Made by a program: the position numbers and the translations under genes. A DNA stretch of 64,000 nt, taken from the NCBI RefSeq assembly GCF_030347395.1, contig NZ_CP128170.1, forward strand, positions 3,540,841 to 3,604,840, written 5' to 3'. Below the pieces are notes generated by a model. It saw only the letters and a program-made list of their open reading frames with translations. It did not search any database and was not told the origin of the DNA. Origin of the DNA: Microbacterium sp. ET2 (lineage in GTDB: Bacteria > Actinomycetota > Actinomycetes > Actinomycetales > Microbacteriaceae). This document shows positions 53,895 through 62,829 of this stretch, in pieces (position 1 is the first letter of the stretch; the number at the start of each line of letters is the position of its first letter).

Positions 53895-54030
53895 GACGCG
53901 TCCCCCTCCCACAGGCCGACAGGTGTTCGCGCAAGCGAGGGCCTGCCGTTGCGCGCGGGGGCGTTCCGCGTCGGGGAGAGCAGGAGTACCGTCGCGCACG
54001 TAGGCAAGAGAGAAGGAAGGTGAGGGCACC

Positions 54031-54408
54031 ATGTTCGAAGACGCGCATGGCGTCGCAGTGATCGCCGCGTCGGATCTGGCTCGCGCGCGAGGATTCTATG
54101 AGGGCGTGCTCGGTCTGACCCCGGTGACGGAGCCGTCGGAGGAGGAGGTGTTCTATCGACTCGGGCAGACGCAGGTTCTCGTATATCGCACGGGCTTCGC
54201 GGGCACGGCGAAGAACACGGTTCTCGCCATTGAGACCCCGCATCTGGAGAGGGACATGACCTCGCTCCGCGAGCGCGGGGTGACGTTCGAGGAGTACGAC
54301 TTCCCCGGCCTGACGACGGTCGACGGCGTCGCCGATCTGGAGGCGGAGAGGGCTGCGTGGTTCACGGACAGCGAGGGGAACGTGCTCGCGCTGAGCGAAA
54401 GGAAGTGA
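54031..54408 (+). CDS. VOC family (glyoxalase-like) protein
   Basis: A 125-residue single VOC domain. It starts FEDAHGVAVIAASDLARARGFYEGVLGLTPV, the usual first beta-alpha-beta unit, and closes with AAWFTDSEGNVLALSER. A metal site of two His/Glu pairs is not obvious beyond the final Glu region, so catalytic activity is uncertain. The start has GAAGGAAGGTGAGG upstream, a strong site. The 136-bp 5' gap holds no other gene. Confidence 0.88.
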   Translation: MFEDAHGVAVIAASDLARARGFYEGVLGLTPVTEPSEEEVFYRLGQTQVLVYRTGFAGTAKNTVLAIETPHLERDMTSLRERGVTFEEYDFPGLTTVDGVADLEAERAAWFTDSEGNVLALSERK

Positions 54409-54428
54409 GGCCGTCCCCGAACTGGAAG

Positions 54429-54460
54429 AAACGGCCCGGGGGTGGAGCCCCGGGCCGTTT
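54429..54460. terminator. terminator between the VOC gene and tRNA-Asn
   Basis: AAACGGCCCGGGG pairs with CCCCGGGCCGTTT over a 6-nt loop. The A-rich left and T-rich right flanks make it efficient in both directions. Confidence 0.85.
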
Positions 54461-54463
54461 GCG

Positions 54464-54536
54464 CTCCCCCACTTGGACTCGAACCAAGAACCTATCGGTT
54501 AACAGCCGATTGCTCTGCCAATTGAGCTATGGAGGA
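54464..54536 (-). tRNA. tRNA-Asn (anticodon GTT)
   Basis: On the minus strand the acceptor TCCTCCA pairs with TGGGGGA. The anticodon arm is ATCGG-CTGTTAA-CCGAT and the T arm has GGTTCGAGTCC. The discriminator is G and no CCA is encoded. Confidence 0.96.
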
Positions 54537-54619
54537 ATGTCCCCGCGCCGCGGCGCGGGCAACCCGACCATGCTAGCAAACGCTGAGGGGTACCCGTGAC
54601 ATCCGACAGCAGAGCGACG

Positions 54620-55405
54620 TCAGGAGGCAGCACGCCGATGATCGTCCGCGCCGCCGGGCGTCCAGAGCAGGTCATCGAGATGGGGACCGGCGGCGACCGG
54701 GTGGCCTCCGCGCAGGACGAGCACGTGCGCGTCGAGCTCACGTGCCACGTCATCCTCGTTGGTCACGATGACGCTGGCCATGCCGACGTCATCGCGACGT
54801 CGCGCAATGGCGTCGTGCGCCGCCCGACGCACCTCGACGTCCATGTTCGCGAAGGGCTCGTCGGCGAGGAACACCTTCGGTTGGAGCATGAGGGCGCGCG
54901 CGAACGCGACGCGCTGGCGCATGCCTGCGCTGAGCTCGTAGGGGTATTTCGCCGCCGCCCCCAGCGGCAGCATCATCTCGTCCAGCAGCGCGGCGACCCT
55001 GATCGACAGCGCCCGCTGATTGACCCGTCGATCGCGGCTCGTCACCGGCTCGGCGATCGTCTCGGACACCGTCAGCCGCGCGGGGAGTTTCGCTCCGGCG
55101 CTCTGGGGCAGGTAGCCCGCCACATACGTCAGAACACGATGCTTGCGGCCGGGACGGCGGACCGAGATGCCCTCGACCGAGGCGTCGCCGCCGACGACAC
55201 CGAGATCGGCGGGGGCGAGCCCGGCGAGCGTCGTCACCAGGCTGGACTTGCCCGCACCCGTCGGCCCCATGACCGCCAGCGTGCGGCCCCGCGGCAGTTG
55301 GAACGTCACGCCTTCGACCACCCGCAGAGCGCCGGGGCGGGGGTTCCATGCCAGGGAGAGATCACGGCTGTGGATCGCGACGTCACCGTCTCGTGGCGGG
55401 GCCAT
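54620..55405 (-). CDS. ABC transporter ATP-binding protein without a visible permease
   Basis: A 261-residue ABC ATPase. Walker A is GPTGAGKSSL near residues 46-55, the Q-loop sits in YLPQSAGAKLPARLT, the signature is ELSAGMRQRVAFARAL, and Walker B is VFLADEP. The layout is like the peptide/nickel (Opp/Dpp) class. The switch His is not obvious: the position after Walker B reads SVIVTNEDDV. ATG 55405 is chosen because GATGGGGCT lies upstream; a GTG at 55426 is possible. No permease or binding-protein gene is adjacent. Confidence 0.85.
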   Translation of the reverse strand: MAPPRDGDVAIHSRDLSLAWNPRPGALRVVEGVTFQLPRGRTLAVMGPTGAGKSSLVTTLAGLAPADLGVVGGDASVEGISVRRPGRKHRVLTYVAGYLPQSAGAKLPARLTVSETIAEPVTSRDRRVNQRALSIRVAALLDEMMLPLGAAAKYPYELSAGMRQRVAFARALMLQPKVFLADEPFANMDVEVRRAAHDAIARRRDDVGMASVIVTNEDDVARELDAHVLVLRGGHPVAAGPHLDDLLWTPGGADDHRRAAS

Positions 55406-55447
55406 AGCCCCATCATGCCCGGTCACCGGGCTATGGGCGACCACAGT

Positions 55448-57361
55448 TCAGCTTTCGGCGGTGATGACCTGTCGATCGTGGTCGAGTTCGCGCAGCCGCA
55501 GACGGACAGCGCGGCCTTCCTCGGACTCGGGGGCCACCCGCTGGATGGCGCGGAGCAGTTCGCGCTTCTCGTCTTCGATGCCGCGGAGCACGACGCGGCG
55601 TGCGAGATCGGCCGTGGAGGCCACGGCGGCGTCGTCGGTCAGCGCGGGGAAGGCGCGGGTCAGGAGCTCCGCAGCGAGCGACCGATACGGCTCGCGCACC
55701 TCCGAGACCGCATCCGCCGCCCACCCCATCCGATCCAGGTCCGGGACCACCGCGAGGGTCTGACGCACGGCCTCGAGAGCGGGCACCCGGAAGGGCTGCG
55801 CGAGGGCGCGGCCTCGGAGCGCGGCGTCGATCCGATGCCCGAACTGCAGGAAACCCGTGAGGGCGTCGCGCTCGAGCGCGGCGTCGGCTGTGCGAGGGAG
55901 GGTCGCCACGCTGGAACGTACCTGATGCTCGTCCCCCGACGGCGGACGGTCCTCGCCAGGACCTCCGCCGCGCGCACCCGCGCGCTCCGCCTCGATCTCA
56001 CGCGCATTCCTGCTTCGGGGTTCGCCGGCGCGATCGCGGCCGGCGCCGCGCGCCGCACGTTCGACGGCGGCGGAGACCTCCCCCAGATCGAGCCCGAGCC
56101 TTCGGGCGAGGACCCGCGTGTAGCCCGGCCGGAGCGCGGGGTCGCGGATCTCGGCCACGATCGGCGCCGCGGAGCCGAGCGCTCCCGCGCGCCCCTCCAC
56201 GGTCGCGAGGTCGAACCCGGCCAACCGCTGATCGATCACGAACTCGAACATGGGCGCCTTGTGGTCCATGAGAGCGCGCACCGCGGCATCCCCCTTCGAC
56301 ATGCGCAGATCGCACGGATCCAGTCCCTCGGGCGCGACCGCGACGTACGTCTGGGCGGCGAACCGCTTCTCGTCGCCGAAGGCGCGAAGCGCCGCCTTCT
56401 GGCCTGCGGCGTCGGGATCGAAGGTGAAGACCACCTCGCCCGCCGCGCTGTCGTCGCCCATCACCCGCCGGAGCACCGTGATGTGATCGGTTCCGAACGC
56501 CGTGCCGCAGGTGGCGACGGCGGTGGTGACGCCGGCGAGATGGCAGGCCATCACGTCGGTGTACCCCTCGACGACGACCACGCGATGATCGCGGGAGATG
56601 TCGCGCTTGGCGAGGTCGAGTCCGTAGAGCACCTGCGCCTTGCGGTAGATCGGGGTCTCCGGAGTGTTCAAGTACTTCGGGCCGCCGTCGTCCTCGTAGA
56701 GCTTCCGAGCCCCGAAGCCGATCACCTGCCCGGTGACGTCTCGAATCGGCCAGACGAGACGGCCGCGGAACCGGTCGTAGACGCCCCGCTGTCCCTGAGA
56801 GACCAGCCCTGCGGTGGTGAGTTCTTCGCGGCTGAAGCCCTGGGCGGTCAGGTGGTCCATCAGGTGCGACCACCCCCGGGGCGCGTATCCCACGCCGAAG
56901 TGCGCGGCCGCGCCGGCATCGAAACCGCGCTCCCCGAGAAAGGTGCGGGCCGCGGCGGCCTCGGGGGTGACGAGCTGGGAGCGGAAGTACTCCCCCGCCG
57001 CCGCGTTGGCCGCGTAGAGGCGGCTGCGTCCGGTCGTCTCGGGTGCGGCACCCCCGTCCTCGTAGTGGAGCGCGTACCCGATCCGTCCCGCGAGACGTTC
57101 GACCGCCTCGGTGAACGACACATGGTCCATCTTCCGGAGGAAGGTGTACACGTCTCCGGACTCGCCGCACCCGAAGCAGTGGTAGAAGCCGACCTGGGGG
57201 CGGACGTGGAAGCTCGGGCTGCGCTCGTCGTGGAACGGGCAGAGACCTTTCAACGACCCGACGCCCGCGGATTTCAGCGCCACCCGCTCGCCGATGATGT
57301 CACCGATGTTGGTGCGTGCCTTCACTTCCTCCACATCGGCCTGGCGGATGCGCCCTGCCAT
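55448..57361 (-). CDS. dnaG: DNA primase
   Basis: A 637-residue primase. The N-terminal zinc finger is CPFHDERSPSFHV then YHCFGCGESGD (about residues 36-65). The TOPRIM core has VVVVEGYTDVMACHL near 262-276 and FDPDAAGQKAALRAF near 308-322. The C-terminal part, about 430-637, binds DnaB helicase. ATG 57361 shares one base with the dgt stop (TGATG), so the order dusB-dgt-dnaG is an operon. Confidence 0.96.
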   Translation of the reverse strand: MAGRIRQADVEEVKARTNIGDIIGERVALKSAGVGSLKGLCPFHDERSPSFHVRPQVGFYHCFGCGESGDVYTFLRKMDHVSFTEAVERLAGRIGYALHYEDGGAAPETTGRSRLYAANAAAGEYFRSQLVTPEAAAARTFLGERGFDAGAAAHFGVGYAPRGWSHLMDHLTAQGFSREELTTAGLVSQGQRGVYDRFRGRLVWPIRDVTGQVIGFGARKLYEDDGGPKYLNTPETPIYRKAQVLYGLDLAKRDISRDHRVVVVEGYTDVMACHLAGVTTAVATCGTAFGTDHITVLRRVMGDDSAAGEVVFTFDPDAAGQKAALRAFGDEKRFAAQTYVAVAPEGLDPCDLRMSKGDAAVRALMDHKAPMFEFVIDQRLAGFDLATVEGRAGALGSAAPIVAEIRDPALRPGYTRVLARRLGLDLGEVSAAVERAARGAGRDRAGEPRSRNAREIEAERAGARGGGPGEDRPPSGDEHQVRSSVATLPRTADAALERDALTGFLQFGHRIDAALRGRALAQPFRVPALEAVRQTLAVVPDLDRMGWAADAVSEVREPYRSLAAELLTRAFPALTDDAAVASTADLARRVVLRGIEDEKRELLRAIQRVAPESEEGRAVRLRLRELDHDRQVITAES

Positions 57362-58773
57362 CAGCGTGCCACCGGGCCCGCCGTCGGGCGCCGCGAACCG
57401 GGAGCCCAGATGCCCAGCGCGGCGGCGTCGATCTCGCCCACCAGGCGCGTGTGCCAGGCGATGGCGAGTTGGTCGGTGAGGCTCGCCACCTGATCGACGA
57501 TGACCCGTCGCCGGGCGCCATCCGTCTCGGCGGAGGCGAAGTCCTCGGCATGCATGGCGTCGAGGTGCGCCGGTTCGTGCCACAGCGCCGTTGCGAGACG
57601 CTTGAGCGCGCGACGCTGCTCCTTGTACAGGGTCTTGCGTCCGTCGATCGAGACCACCGTCGCGCCGATGATGCCCTTCAGAACCGCCATCTCAGCCTCG
57701 ATGACGCGCGGCACCACGACGTGGGCGCGGTACCGGGTGAGGACGGAGGTGTCGTACGCATCACGCGTGGCCGTCGTCGCCGCTCGGGCGAAGCGGCCGA
57801 TGAGATCCGAGGTCAAATTCTTCAGCCGTGCGAGATCGTGCCGGGTGCCGCGGAACTCGGTGATCCACTCCGCAAGACGCATGAGCCGGTACAGCGCATC
57901 GGCCAGCTCGTCGCGGGCGAAGTCGAAGCCCACCCACGTCTGGATGGCGGTGAGAAGACCCTCGTGCTCGGCGGGGTCGGCGAGTCGAGCGGGGTCGAGG
58001 TAGCCGTTGACGACGGCGTCTTCGAAGTCGTGGACCGAGTAGGCGATGTCGTCCGAGAGATCCATCACCTCGGCCTCGATGCACCGCACCCGCCCCGGGG
58101 CGCCCTCGCGCATCCAGCGGAACACCGGCTCGTCATCAGGGTAGACGCCGAACTTCAGCCGGCCACCGGGGTCGGGCACCGGATGATCGGCGGTCCAGGG
58201 ATACTTGCACGTGGCGTCGAGGCTCGCACGGGTGAGATTCAGCCCGACACTTCGTCCGGCGGCGTCGAACACCTTCGGTTCGAGTCGCGAGAGGATGCGG
58301 AGGGTCTGGGCGTTGCCTTCGAAGCCGCCGATGTCGTCGGCCCAGTCGTTGAGGGCTCGCTCTCCGTTGTGGCCGAAGGGCGGATGTCCGAGGTCGTGGC
58401 TGAGGCACGCGGTGTCGACGACATCGGGCGAAAGCCGCAACGCGGTCGCGAGCTCGCGGCCCACCTGAGCGACCTCCAGCGAATGCGTCAGCCGGTTGCG
58501 GGCGAAATCCGCCGGACTCGCCGGGCTCAGCACCTGTGTCTTGGCGGCCAGGCGCCGCAGCGCCGCGGAGTGGAGCACGCGGGCGCGATCCCGGGCGAAG
58601 TCGTCGCGCTGAGAGCGATGGGTCTCGGTGTGGAAGCGCTCGGCGTCCCCGTCGTCGTAGCCGTTCGGCCGGCCAGGGGCCACGCCGAGTCCCGCCCCAC
58701 CGCTCCAGGCCGCAGGCGAGGCGACACCCGCCGCGTCCCCGCTCGCCGGCAATGCCACCACCGGGTCAGCCAC
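57361..58773 (-). CDS. dgt: deoxyguanosinetriphosphate triphosphohydrolase
   Basis: A 470-residue HD-domain enzyme that splits dGTP to deoxyguanosine and triphosphate. HD residues are in RNRLTHSLEVAQVGRELA and CLSHDLGHPPFGHNGERAL; the later EVMDLSDDIAYSVHDFEDAV supplies the last ligand. The N-terminal 45 residues are low-complexity. GTG 58773 overlaps the end of dusB by 8 nt; a later start would also keep the catalytic core. It is the usual neighbour of dnaG in actinobacteria. Confidence 0.94.
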   Translation of the reverse strand: MADPVVALPASGDAAGVASPAAWSGGAGLGVAPGRPNGYDDGDAERFHTETHRSQRDDFARDRARVLHSAALRRLAAKTQVLSPASPADFARNRLTHSLEVAQVGRELATALRLSPDVVDTACLSHDLGHPPFGHNGERALNDWADDIGGFEGNAQTLRILSRLEPKVFDAAGRSVGLNLTRASLDATCKYPWTADHPVPDPGGRLKFGVYPDDEPVFRWMREGAPGRVRCIEAEVMDLSDDIAYSVHDFEDAVVNGYLDPARLADPAEHEGLLTAIQTWVGFDFARDELADALYRLMRLAEWITEFRGTRHDLARLKNLTSDLIGRFARAATTATRDAYDTSVLTRYRAHVVVPRVIEAEMAVLKGIIGATVVSIDGRKTLYKEQRRALKRLATALWHEPAHLDAMHAEDFASAETDGARRRVIVDQVASLTDQLAIAWHTRLVGEIDAAALGIWAPGSRRPTAGPVAR

Positions 58774-59932
58774 CGCTGTGATCGAGCTCGGCCTCGGCGA
58801 GGGCGGTGGAGGCGTCGGCGCCGATGTCACGGGAGTCGAGCCAGCCGTCCGGAAGCGCCGGCCGCTTGGGTGTTCCGGCGCGGCCGCGCTGGCCTTCGGC
58901 GGCCGCGCCCGGGTACGGGGCGCCGAGGTCGAGGGTCGCCAGGAGTTCGTCGATCTCCTCGAGCGTGGACACCGTCGCCAGCCGAGCCCGGGTGTCGCCT
59001 CCGACCGGATACCCCTTGAAGTACCACGCGACGTGCTTGCGAATGTCGCGGCATCCCCGGCCCTCGTCGTCGAAGAATTCCACGAGAAGCTCGGCGTGGC
59101 GTCGGAAGGCCCGGGCGACGAACGCCAGGGTGGCATCGACGGGCTCCCCGGGCGCACTGCCGTCCCGGCCGAGGGCGCGGGCGAGGTCGCCGAACAGCCA
59201 GGGACGGCCGAGACATCCGCGGCCGACGACGACCCCGTCGCATCCGGTCTCGGCCATCATCCGTACCGCGTCATCGGCCGACCAGATGTCTCCGTTGCCG
59301 AGAACCGGGATGCTGGTGACGGCCGCCTTCAGCGCCGCGATCGCCGCCCAGTCGGCCGTGCCCGAGTAGAACTGGGATGCCGTCCTGGCGTGCAGTGCGA
59401 CAGCGGAGATGCCGGCGTCCTCTGCGATCCGCCCCGCCTCGAGATAGGTCAGGTGGTCGTCGTCGATGCCCTTGCGCATCTTGACCGTGACCGGGATGTC
59501 TCCCCCGGCGCGTGCCGCGCGGGTGACGATGTCGCGGAACAGATCGCGCTTCCACGGAAGCGCCGCGCCTCCGCCCTTGCGGGTGACCTTCGGCACCGGA
59601 CAGCCGAAGTTCAGGTCGATGTGGTCGGCGCGGTCCTCTTCGACGAGGAGCTTCACGGCGGCTTCGACGGTGACGGGGTCGACACCGTACAGCTGGATCG
59701 AGCGCGGGACCTCGGACGCGTGGTGGGTGATCAGACGCATGGTGGTGGCATTGCGCTCCACCAGGGCGCGTGAGGTGATCATCTCGCTGACGTACAGACC
59801 GGCACCGTATTCCCGGCAGAGACGGCGGAAGGCGGTGTTGGTGATACCGGCCATCGGCGCGAGCACGACCGGTGCGTCCAGGGTCAGCGGACCGATCCGA
59901 AGGGTCGGGGCTGGGGCGACGGCGAGTGACAC
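58766..59932 (-). CDS. dusB: tRNA-dihydrouridine synthase
   Basis: A 388-residue flavoenzyme that reduces uridines in tRNA D loops. The FMN site starts with APMAGITNTAFRRLCREYGAGLYVSEM, the catalytic Cys is in LNFGCPVPKVTRKGGG near residue 106, and FMN phosphate is bound by VVVGRGCLGRPWLF near 240-253. GTG 59932 is set by length and by the divergent gpx promoter. The gene is upstream of dgt and dnaG in the coupled block. Confidence 0.94.
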   Translation of the reverse strand: MSLAVAPAPTLRIGPLTLDAPVVLAPMAGITNTAFRRLCREYGAGLYVSEMITSRALVERNATTMRLITHHASEVPRSIQLYGVDPVTVEAAVKLLVEEDRADHIDLNFGCPVPKVTRKGGGAALPWKRDLFRDIVTRAARAGGDIPVTVKMRKGIDDDHLTYLEAGRIAEDAGISAVALHARTASQFYSGTADWAAIAALKAAVTSIPVLGNGDIWSADDAVRMMAETGCDGVVVGRGCLGRPWLFGDLARALGRDGSAPGEPVDATLAFVARAFRRHAELLVEFFDDEGRGCRDIRKHVAWYFKGYPVGGDTRARLATVSTLEEIDELLATLDLGAPYPGAAAEGQRGRAGTPKRPALPDGWLDSRDIGADASTALAEAELDHSGG

Positions 59933-59977
59933 CTCTGTATTCTCCCATCCTCGCGGCCGGGGTCGCGAAAGCGGATT

Positions 59978-59983
59978 TAGCCT
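59978..59983 (+). promoter_or_regulatory. -10 hexamer TAGCCT of the glutathione peroxidase gene
   Basis: The hexamer lies 6 nt before the ATG at 59990. Confidence 0.55.
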
Positions 59984-59989
59984 GGGGAT

Positions 59990-60496
59990 ATGACCTCCGA
60001 AGCCACCGTCACCGATCTGCGTTCCATCCCGTTCACGACCGCTGACGGCGGCACGGCGACGCTCGGCGACTACGCCGACCAGGTCGTGCTGGTCGTCAAC
60101 GTCGCCTCTCGCTGTGGCCTGGCACCTCAGTACGAGCAGCTCGAGGAGCTTCAGCGCACCTACGGCGACCGAGGCTTCATCGTCCTCGGCTTCCCCTGCA
60201 ACCAGTTCATGGGCCAGGAGCCGGGATCGATGCAGGAGATCCTCGAGTACTGCTCCGCGACCTGGGGTGTCACCTTCCCGATCCAGGAGAAGGTGAAGGT
60301 CAACGGCAACGGCGCGGCGCCCGTGTACAAGGCGCTGAAGCGAGCCAAGGACCTCGAGGGCAAGAAGGGCCCCATCATCTGGAACTTCGAGAAGTTCCTC
60401 ATCACGCCCGCGGGCCAGGTGCACCGCTTCCGCCCGAACATCAAGCCCGACGACCCCGCCATCGTCTCGGTCATCGAGGACAACCTCCCCCGCTGA
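59990..60496 (+). CDS. glutathione peroxidase family protein
   Basis: A 168-residue thiol peroxidase. The peroxidatic Cys is in NVASRCGLAPQYEQLEEL near residue 43, the Gln and Trp of the active site are in FPCNQFMGQEPG and IIWNFEKFLI. As most actinobacteria lack glutathione, bacterial members of this type usually draw electrons from thioredoxin or mycoredoxin. The second Cys, in GFPCNQF, could be the resolving one. Confidence 0.95.
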   Translation: MTSEATVTDLRSIPFTTADGGTATLGDYADQVVLVVNVASRCGLAPQYEQLEELQRTYGDRGFIVLGFPCNQFMGQEPGSMQEILEYCSATWGVTFPIQEKVKVNGNGAAPVYKALKRAKDLEGKKGPIIWNFEKFLITPAGQVHRFRPNIKPDDPAIVSVIEDNLPR

Positions 60497-60518
60497 GTCC
60501 GAGCCGGCGACCGGGGTC

Positions 60519-61211
60519 TCAGGCGGTTGCGGCCGGTTCGGTCTCGGGGGACGAACGGCGCTCCGACCACACCTGGCGCAGGATCTGCGCAAAGGCGTCC
60601 GCGGGCTGGGCGCCGGACACGCCATAGGTGCCGTCGATCACGTAGAACGGAACGCCTGTGATGCCATAGGCCTGCGCTTGAGCCTGGTCTCGTCGCACCT
60701 CCAGCCCGAACCGGTCCGTGGCGAGGACCTCCCGTGCCGCGTCGGCGTCGAGACCCGCGTCCACCGCGAGCCGCACCAGCTCGTCGTCCTCGCCGACGTG
60801 CCGCCCCTCGGTGAAGTACGCCGACATGAGGCGTTCGACGAGCTCCAGCTGTCGGCCGTTCTCCTTGGCGAAGTGCAGCAGACGGTGGGCCTTGCCGGTG
60901 TTGGCGTGGTGCAGCAGATCGTAGCGGTAGGCCAGCCCCGACCCCTGCGCGACCTCGGTCACGCGGTCGATCATCTGCTGGGCCTGCTCGCGACTCACGC
61001 CCTTCCGCTCGGCGAGGTAGTCCACTTCGCTGCCGTCGTAGTCCGGCGGGGTGTCGGGGGCGAGTTCGTAGGAGTGGTACACGATCTCCACCTCGGGCGG
61101 CTCGGCATCGGCCCTGGTCTGGGCGAGGCCCGCTTCGAGGTTGCGCTTGCCGATGTAGCACCACGGGCAGGCGATGTCGCTCCATACGTCGAGCCGGAGG
61201 GGTTCAGTCAT
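60519..61211 (-). CDS. DsbA/FrnE family oxidoreductase
   Basis: A 230-residue thioredoxin-fold protein with the active site CPWC in DIACPWCYIGKRNLEAG and the cis-Pro in GITGVPFYVIDG. No signal peptide is present, so it is cytoplasmic, unlike DsbA; FrnE-type members may act as isomerases or dithiol oxidoreductases under oxidative stress. ATG 61211 is used; an ATG at 61226 would add five residues. It converges on the peroxidase gene, separated by 22 bp. Confidence 0.9.
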   Translation of the reverse strand: MTEPLRLDVWSDIACPWCYIGKRNLEAGLAQTRADAEPPEVEIVYHSYELAPDTPPDYDGSEVDYLAERKGVSREQAQQMIDRVTEVAQGSGLAYRYDLLHHANTGKAHRLLHFAKENGRQLELVERLMSAYFTEGRHVGEDDELVRLAVDAGLDADAAREVLATDRFGLEVRRDQAQAQAYGITGVPFYVIDGTYGVSGAQPADAFAQILRQVWSERRSSPETEPAATA

Positions 61212-61240
61212 ATCGACCACAACCATCCGCGGCCACCGCG

Positions 61241-62068
61241 CTATTCCTGCGGATCGTGATGTGCGATATCGGATGTCGGCTGATCGACAGCTCCACCGAA
61301 GCGACGGTCGCGGTCGAGATACAGATCGATCGCCCGCCAGAGGTGCTCGCGGGAGAAATCCGGCCATAGCGTGTCGAGGAAGACGAATTCCGCGTACGCC
61401 GACTCCCACAGGAGGAAGTTCGAGGTGCGCTGCTCGCCGCTGGAGCGGATGAACAGGTCGACGTCGGGCATATCGGGCTGGTAGAGATGGCGGCGGATGA
61501 CCTTCTCGTTGATCGCCGACGGGCGCATCCGCCCGGCAGCGACCTCGCCGGCGATGGCGCGCATGGCGTCGACCAGCTCGATGCGGCCGCCGTAGTTGAT
61601 GCACATCGTGAGCGTGAGGACGTCGTTGCCGGCGGTCAATCGCTCGGCGAACTGCAGCTCTTTGATCACCGAGGTCCACAGCCGGGGCTTGCGCCCCGCC
61701 CAGCGGATCCGCACGCCCCACTCGTTCAGCTGGTCACGGCGTCGGTGCAGCACATCCCGGTTGTACCCCATGAGGAAGCGGACTTCATCGGGCGACCGGG
61801 CCCAGTTCTCGGTCGAGAACGCGTAGACGCTCAGGTGCCGCACTCCAGCCTGGATGGCGCCGGCGACGACATCCAGGAGCACCTCTTCTCCCGCTTTGTG
61901 GCCTTCCACCCGAGTCAGTCCCCGGCGGTTGGCCCAGCGACCGTTCCCGTCCATCACGATCGCGACGTGGCGCGGCACGGCACCAGGGAACGCCGGCGGA
62001 GAGACGCTTGTCCAATCGAGCGGCCGGTAGGGCACCGCGTCGCGATGGGTGTAGGGCTTCGGCGTCAT
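61241..62068 (-). CDS. uppS: isoprenyl (undecaprenyl) diphosphate synthase
   Basis: A 275-residue cis-prenyltransferase making the lipid carrier for cell-wall synthesis. [18 protein letters not shown] near residues 34-51 has the catalytic Asp; the substrate site continues with [16 protein letters not shown], and [23 protein letters not shown] gives the basic pocket. Product length cannot be read. The ATG overlaps the recO stop (ATGA), so translation is coupled. Confidence 0.95.
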   Translation of the reverse strand: MTPKPYTHRDAVPYRPLDWTSVSPPAFPGAVPRHVAIVMDGNGRWANRRGLTRVEGHKAGEEVLLDVVAGAIQAGVRHLSVYAFSTENWARSPDEVRFLMGYNRDVLHRRRDQLNEWGVRIRWAGRKPRLWTSVIKELQFAERLTAGNDVLTLTMCINYGGRIELVDAMRAIAGEVAAGRMRPSAINEKVIRRHLYQPDMPDVDLFIRSSGEQRTSNFLLWESAYAEFVFLDTLWPDFSREHLWRAIDLYLDRDRRFGGAVDQPTSDIAHHDPQE

Positions 62069-62793
62069 CGGACGGCCTCGACGTGCTGGAGGGAGCGGAT
62101 GCCGCGTTCGAGATGCCACTGCGCGTACGCGGCGATGAGCCCGGACGCCGAACTCGCGGAGTGCGCGGACGCCGCGTCGACGATCTCCCACTCCCCCGTC
62201 ATCAGTGCGGTGAGGAGCCCGATCGTGGCGGGATCGATGCGCGCAGCACCGGTGGGAGCGCAGGCGGCGCACACGATGCCCCCGAGCTGCGCGACGAACT
62301 GGTCGTGCGGCGCGGGCGCGCCGCAGCGCGCGCATTCGCTCAGACCCGGTGCCCAGCCGGCGAGGGCCATAGCCCGCAGGAGGTAGGAATCCAGGATGCT
62401 GCGCGCCAAGTGATCCCCGCGCGCGAGCGCACGCAGACCTCCGACCAACAGCAGGTAATGCGGTGTGGCGGCTTCGGCGTCGCCCAGGCGGTCGGCGGCT
62501 TCCACCATCGCGTGGGCGGCGGTGTAGCGGTCGTAGTGCTGCGAGATGTCGGCGCCGTAGGAGCCGAGCGACTCGGCCTGCTGCACGATGTCGAGCGAAC
62601 GGCCGCGTGAGAACTGCACATCGGCGACCATGAAGGGCTCGAGGCGGGCGCCGAGACGCGAGGACGTGCGACGCACGCCCTTCGCGACGGCGCGGATCTT
62701 GCCGCTGCGGCGGCCGAGGGCGGTGACGATGCGGTCCGCCTCCCCCAGCTTGTGGGTGCGCAGGACCACGACCTCGTCGCGATAGGTGGGCAC
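62065..62793 (-). CDS. recO: DNA repair protein RecO
   Basis: A 242-residue recombination mediator that helps RecA load at gaps. The N-terminal OB fold holds [30 protein letters not shown] near residues 10-39, and the zinc site is CARCGAPAP then CAAC near residues 155-180. It starts with GTG; the divergent TRIC gene begins 36 bp away. It forms an operon with uppS, and leuA lies upstream on the other side of the TRIC gene. Confidence 0.95.
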   Translation of the reverse strand: MPTYRDEVVVLRTHKLGEADRIVTALGRRSGKIRAVAKGVRRTSSRLGARLEPFMVADVQFSRGRSLDIVQQAESLGSYGADISQHYDRYTAAHAMVEAADRLGDAEAATPHYLLLVGGLRALARGDHLARSILDSYLLRAMALAGWAPGLSECARCGAPAPHDQFVAQLGGIVCAACAPTGAARIDPATIGLLTALMTGEWEIVDAASAHSASSASGLIAAYAQWHLERGIRSLQHVEAVR

Positions 62794-62829
62794 ACTCGAT
62801 TATCGCGTCCGCCGGGCCAGAATGGACGC

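Noticed and set aside
55448..57583. dnaG start upstream of 57361
   Set aside because: The added residues are antisense-type Arg/Gly/Pro sequence overlapping dgt; MAGRIRQADVEEV is the family N-terminus and overlaps the dgt stop by one base.
58766..60625. Longer dusB frame reaching 60625
   Set aside because: The extra 231 codons lie antisense to the peroxidase gene and encode no dus-like sequence; GTG 59932 gives the family length.
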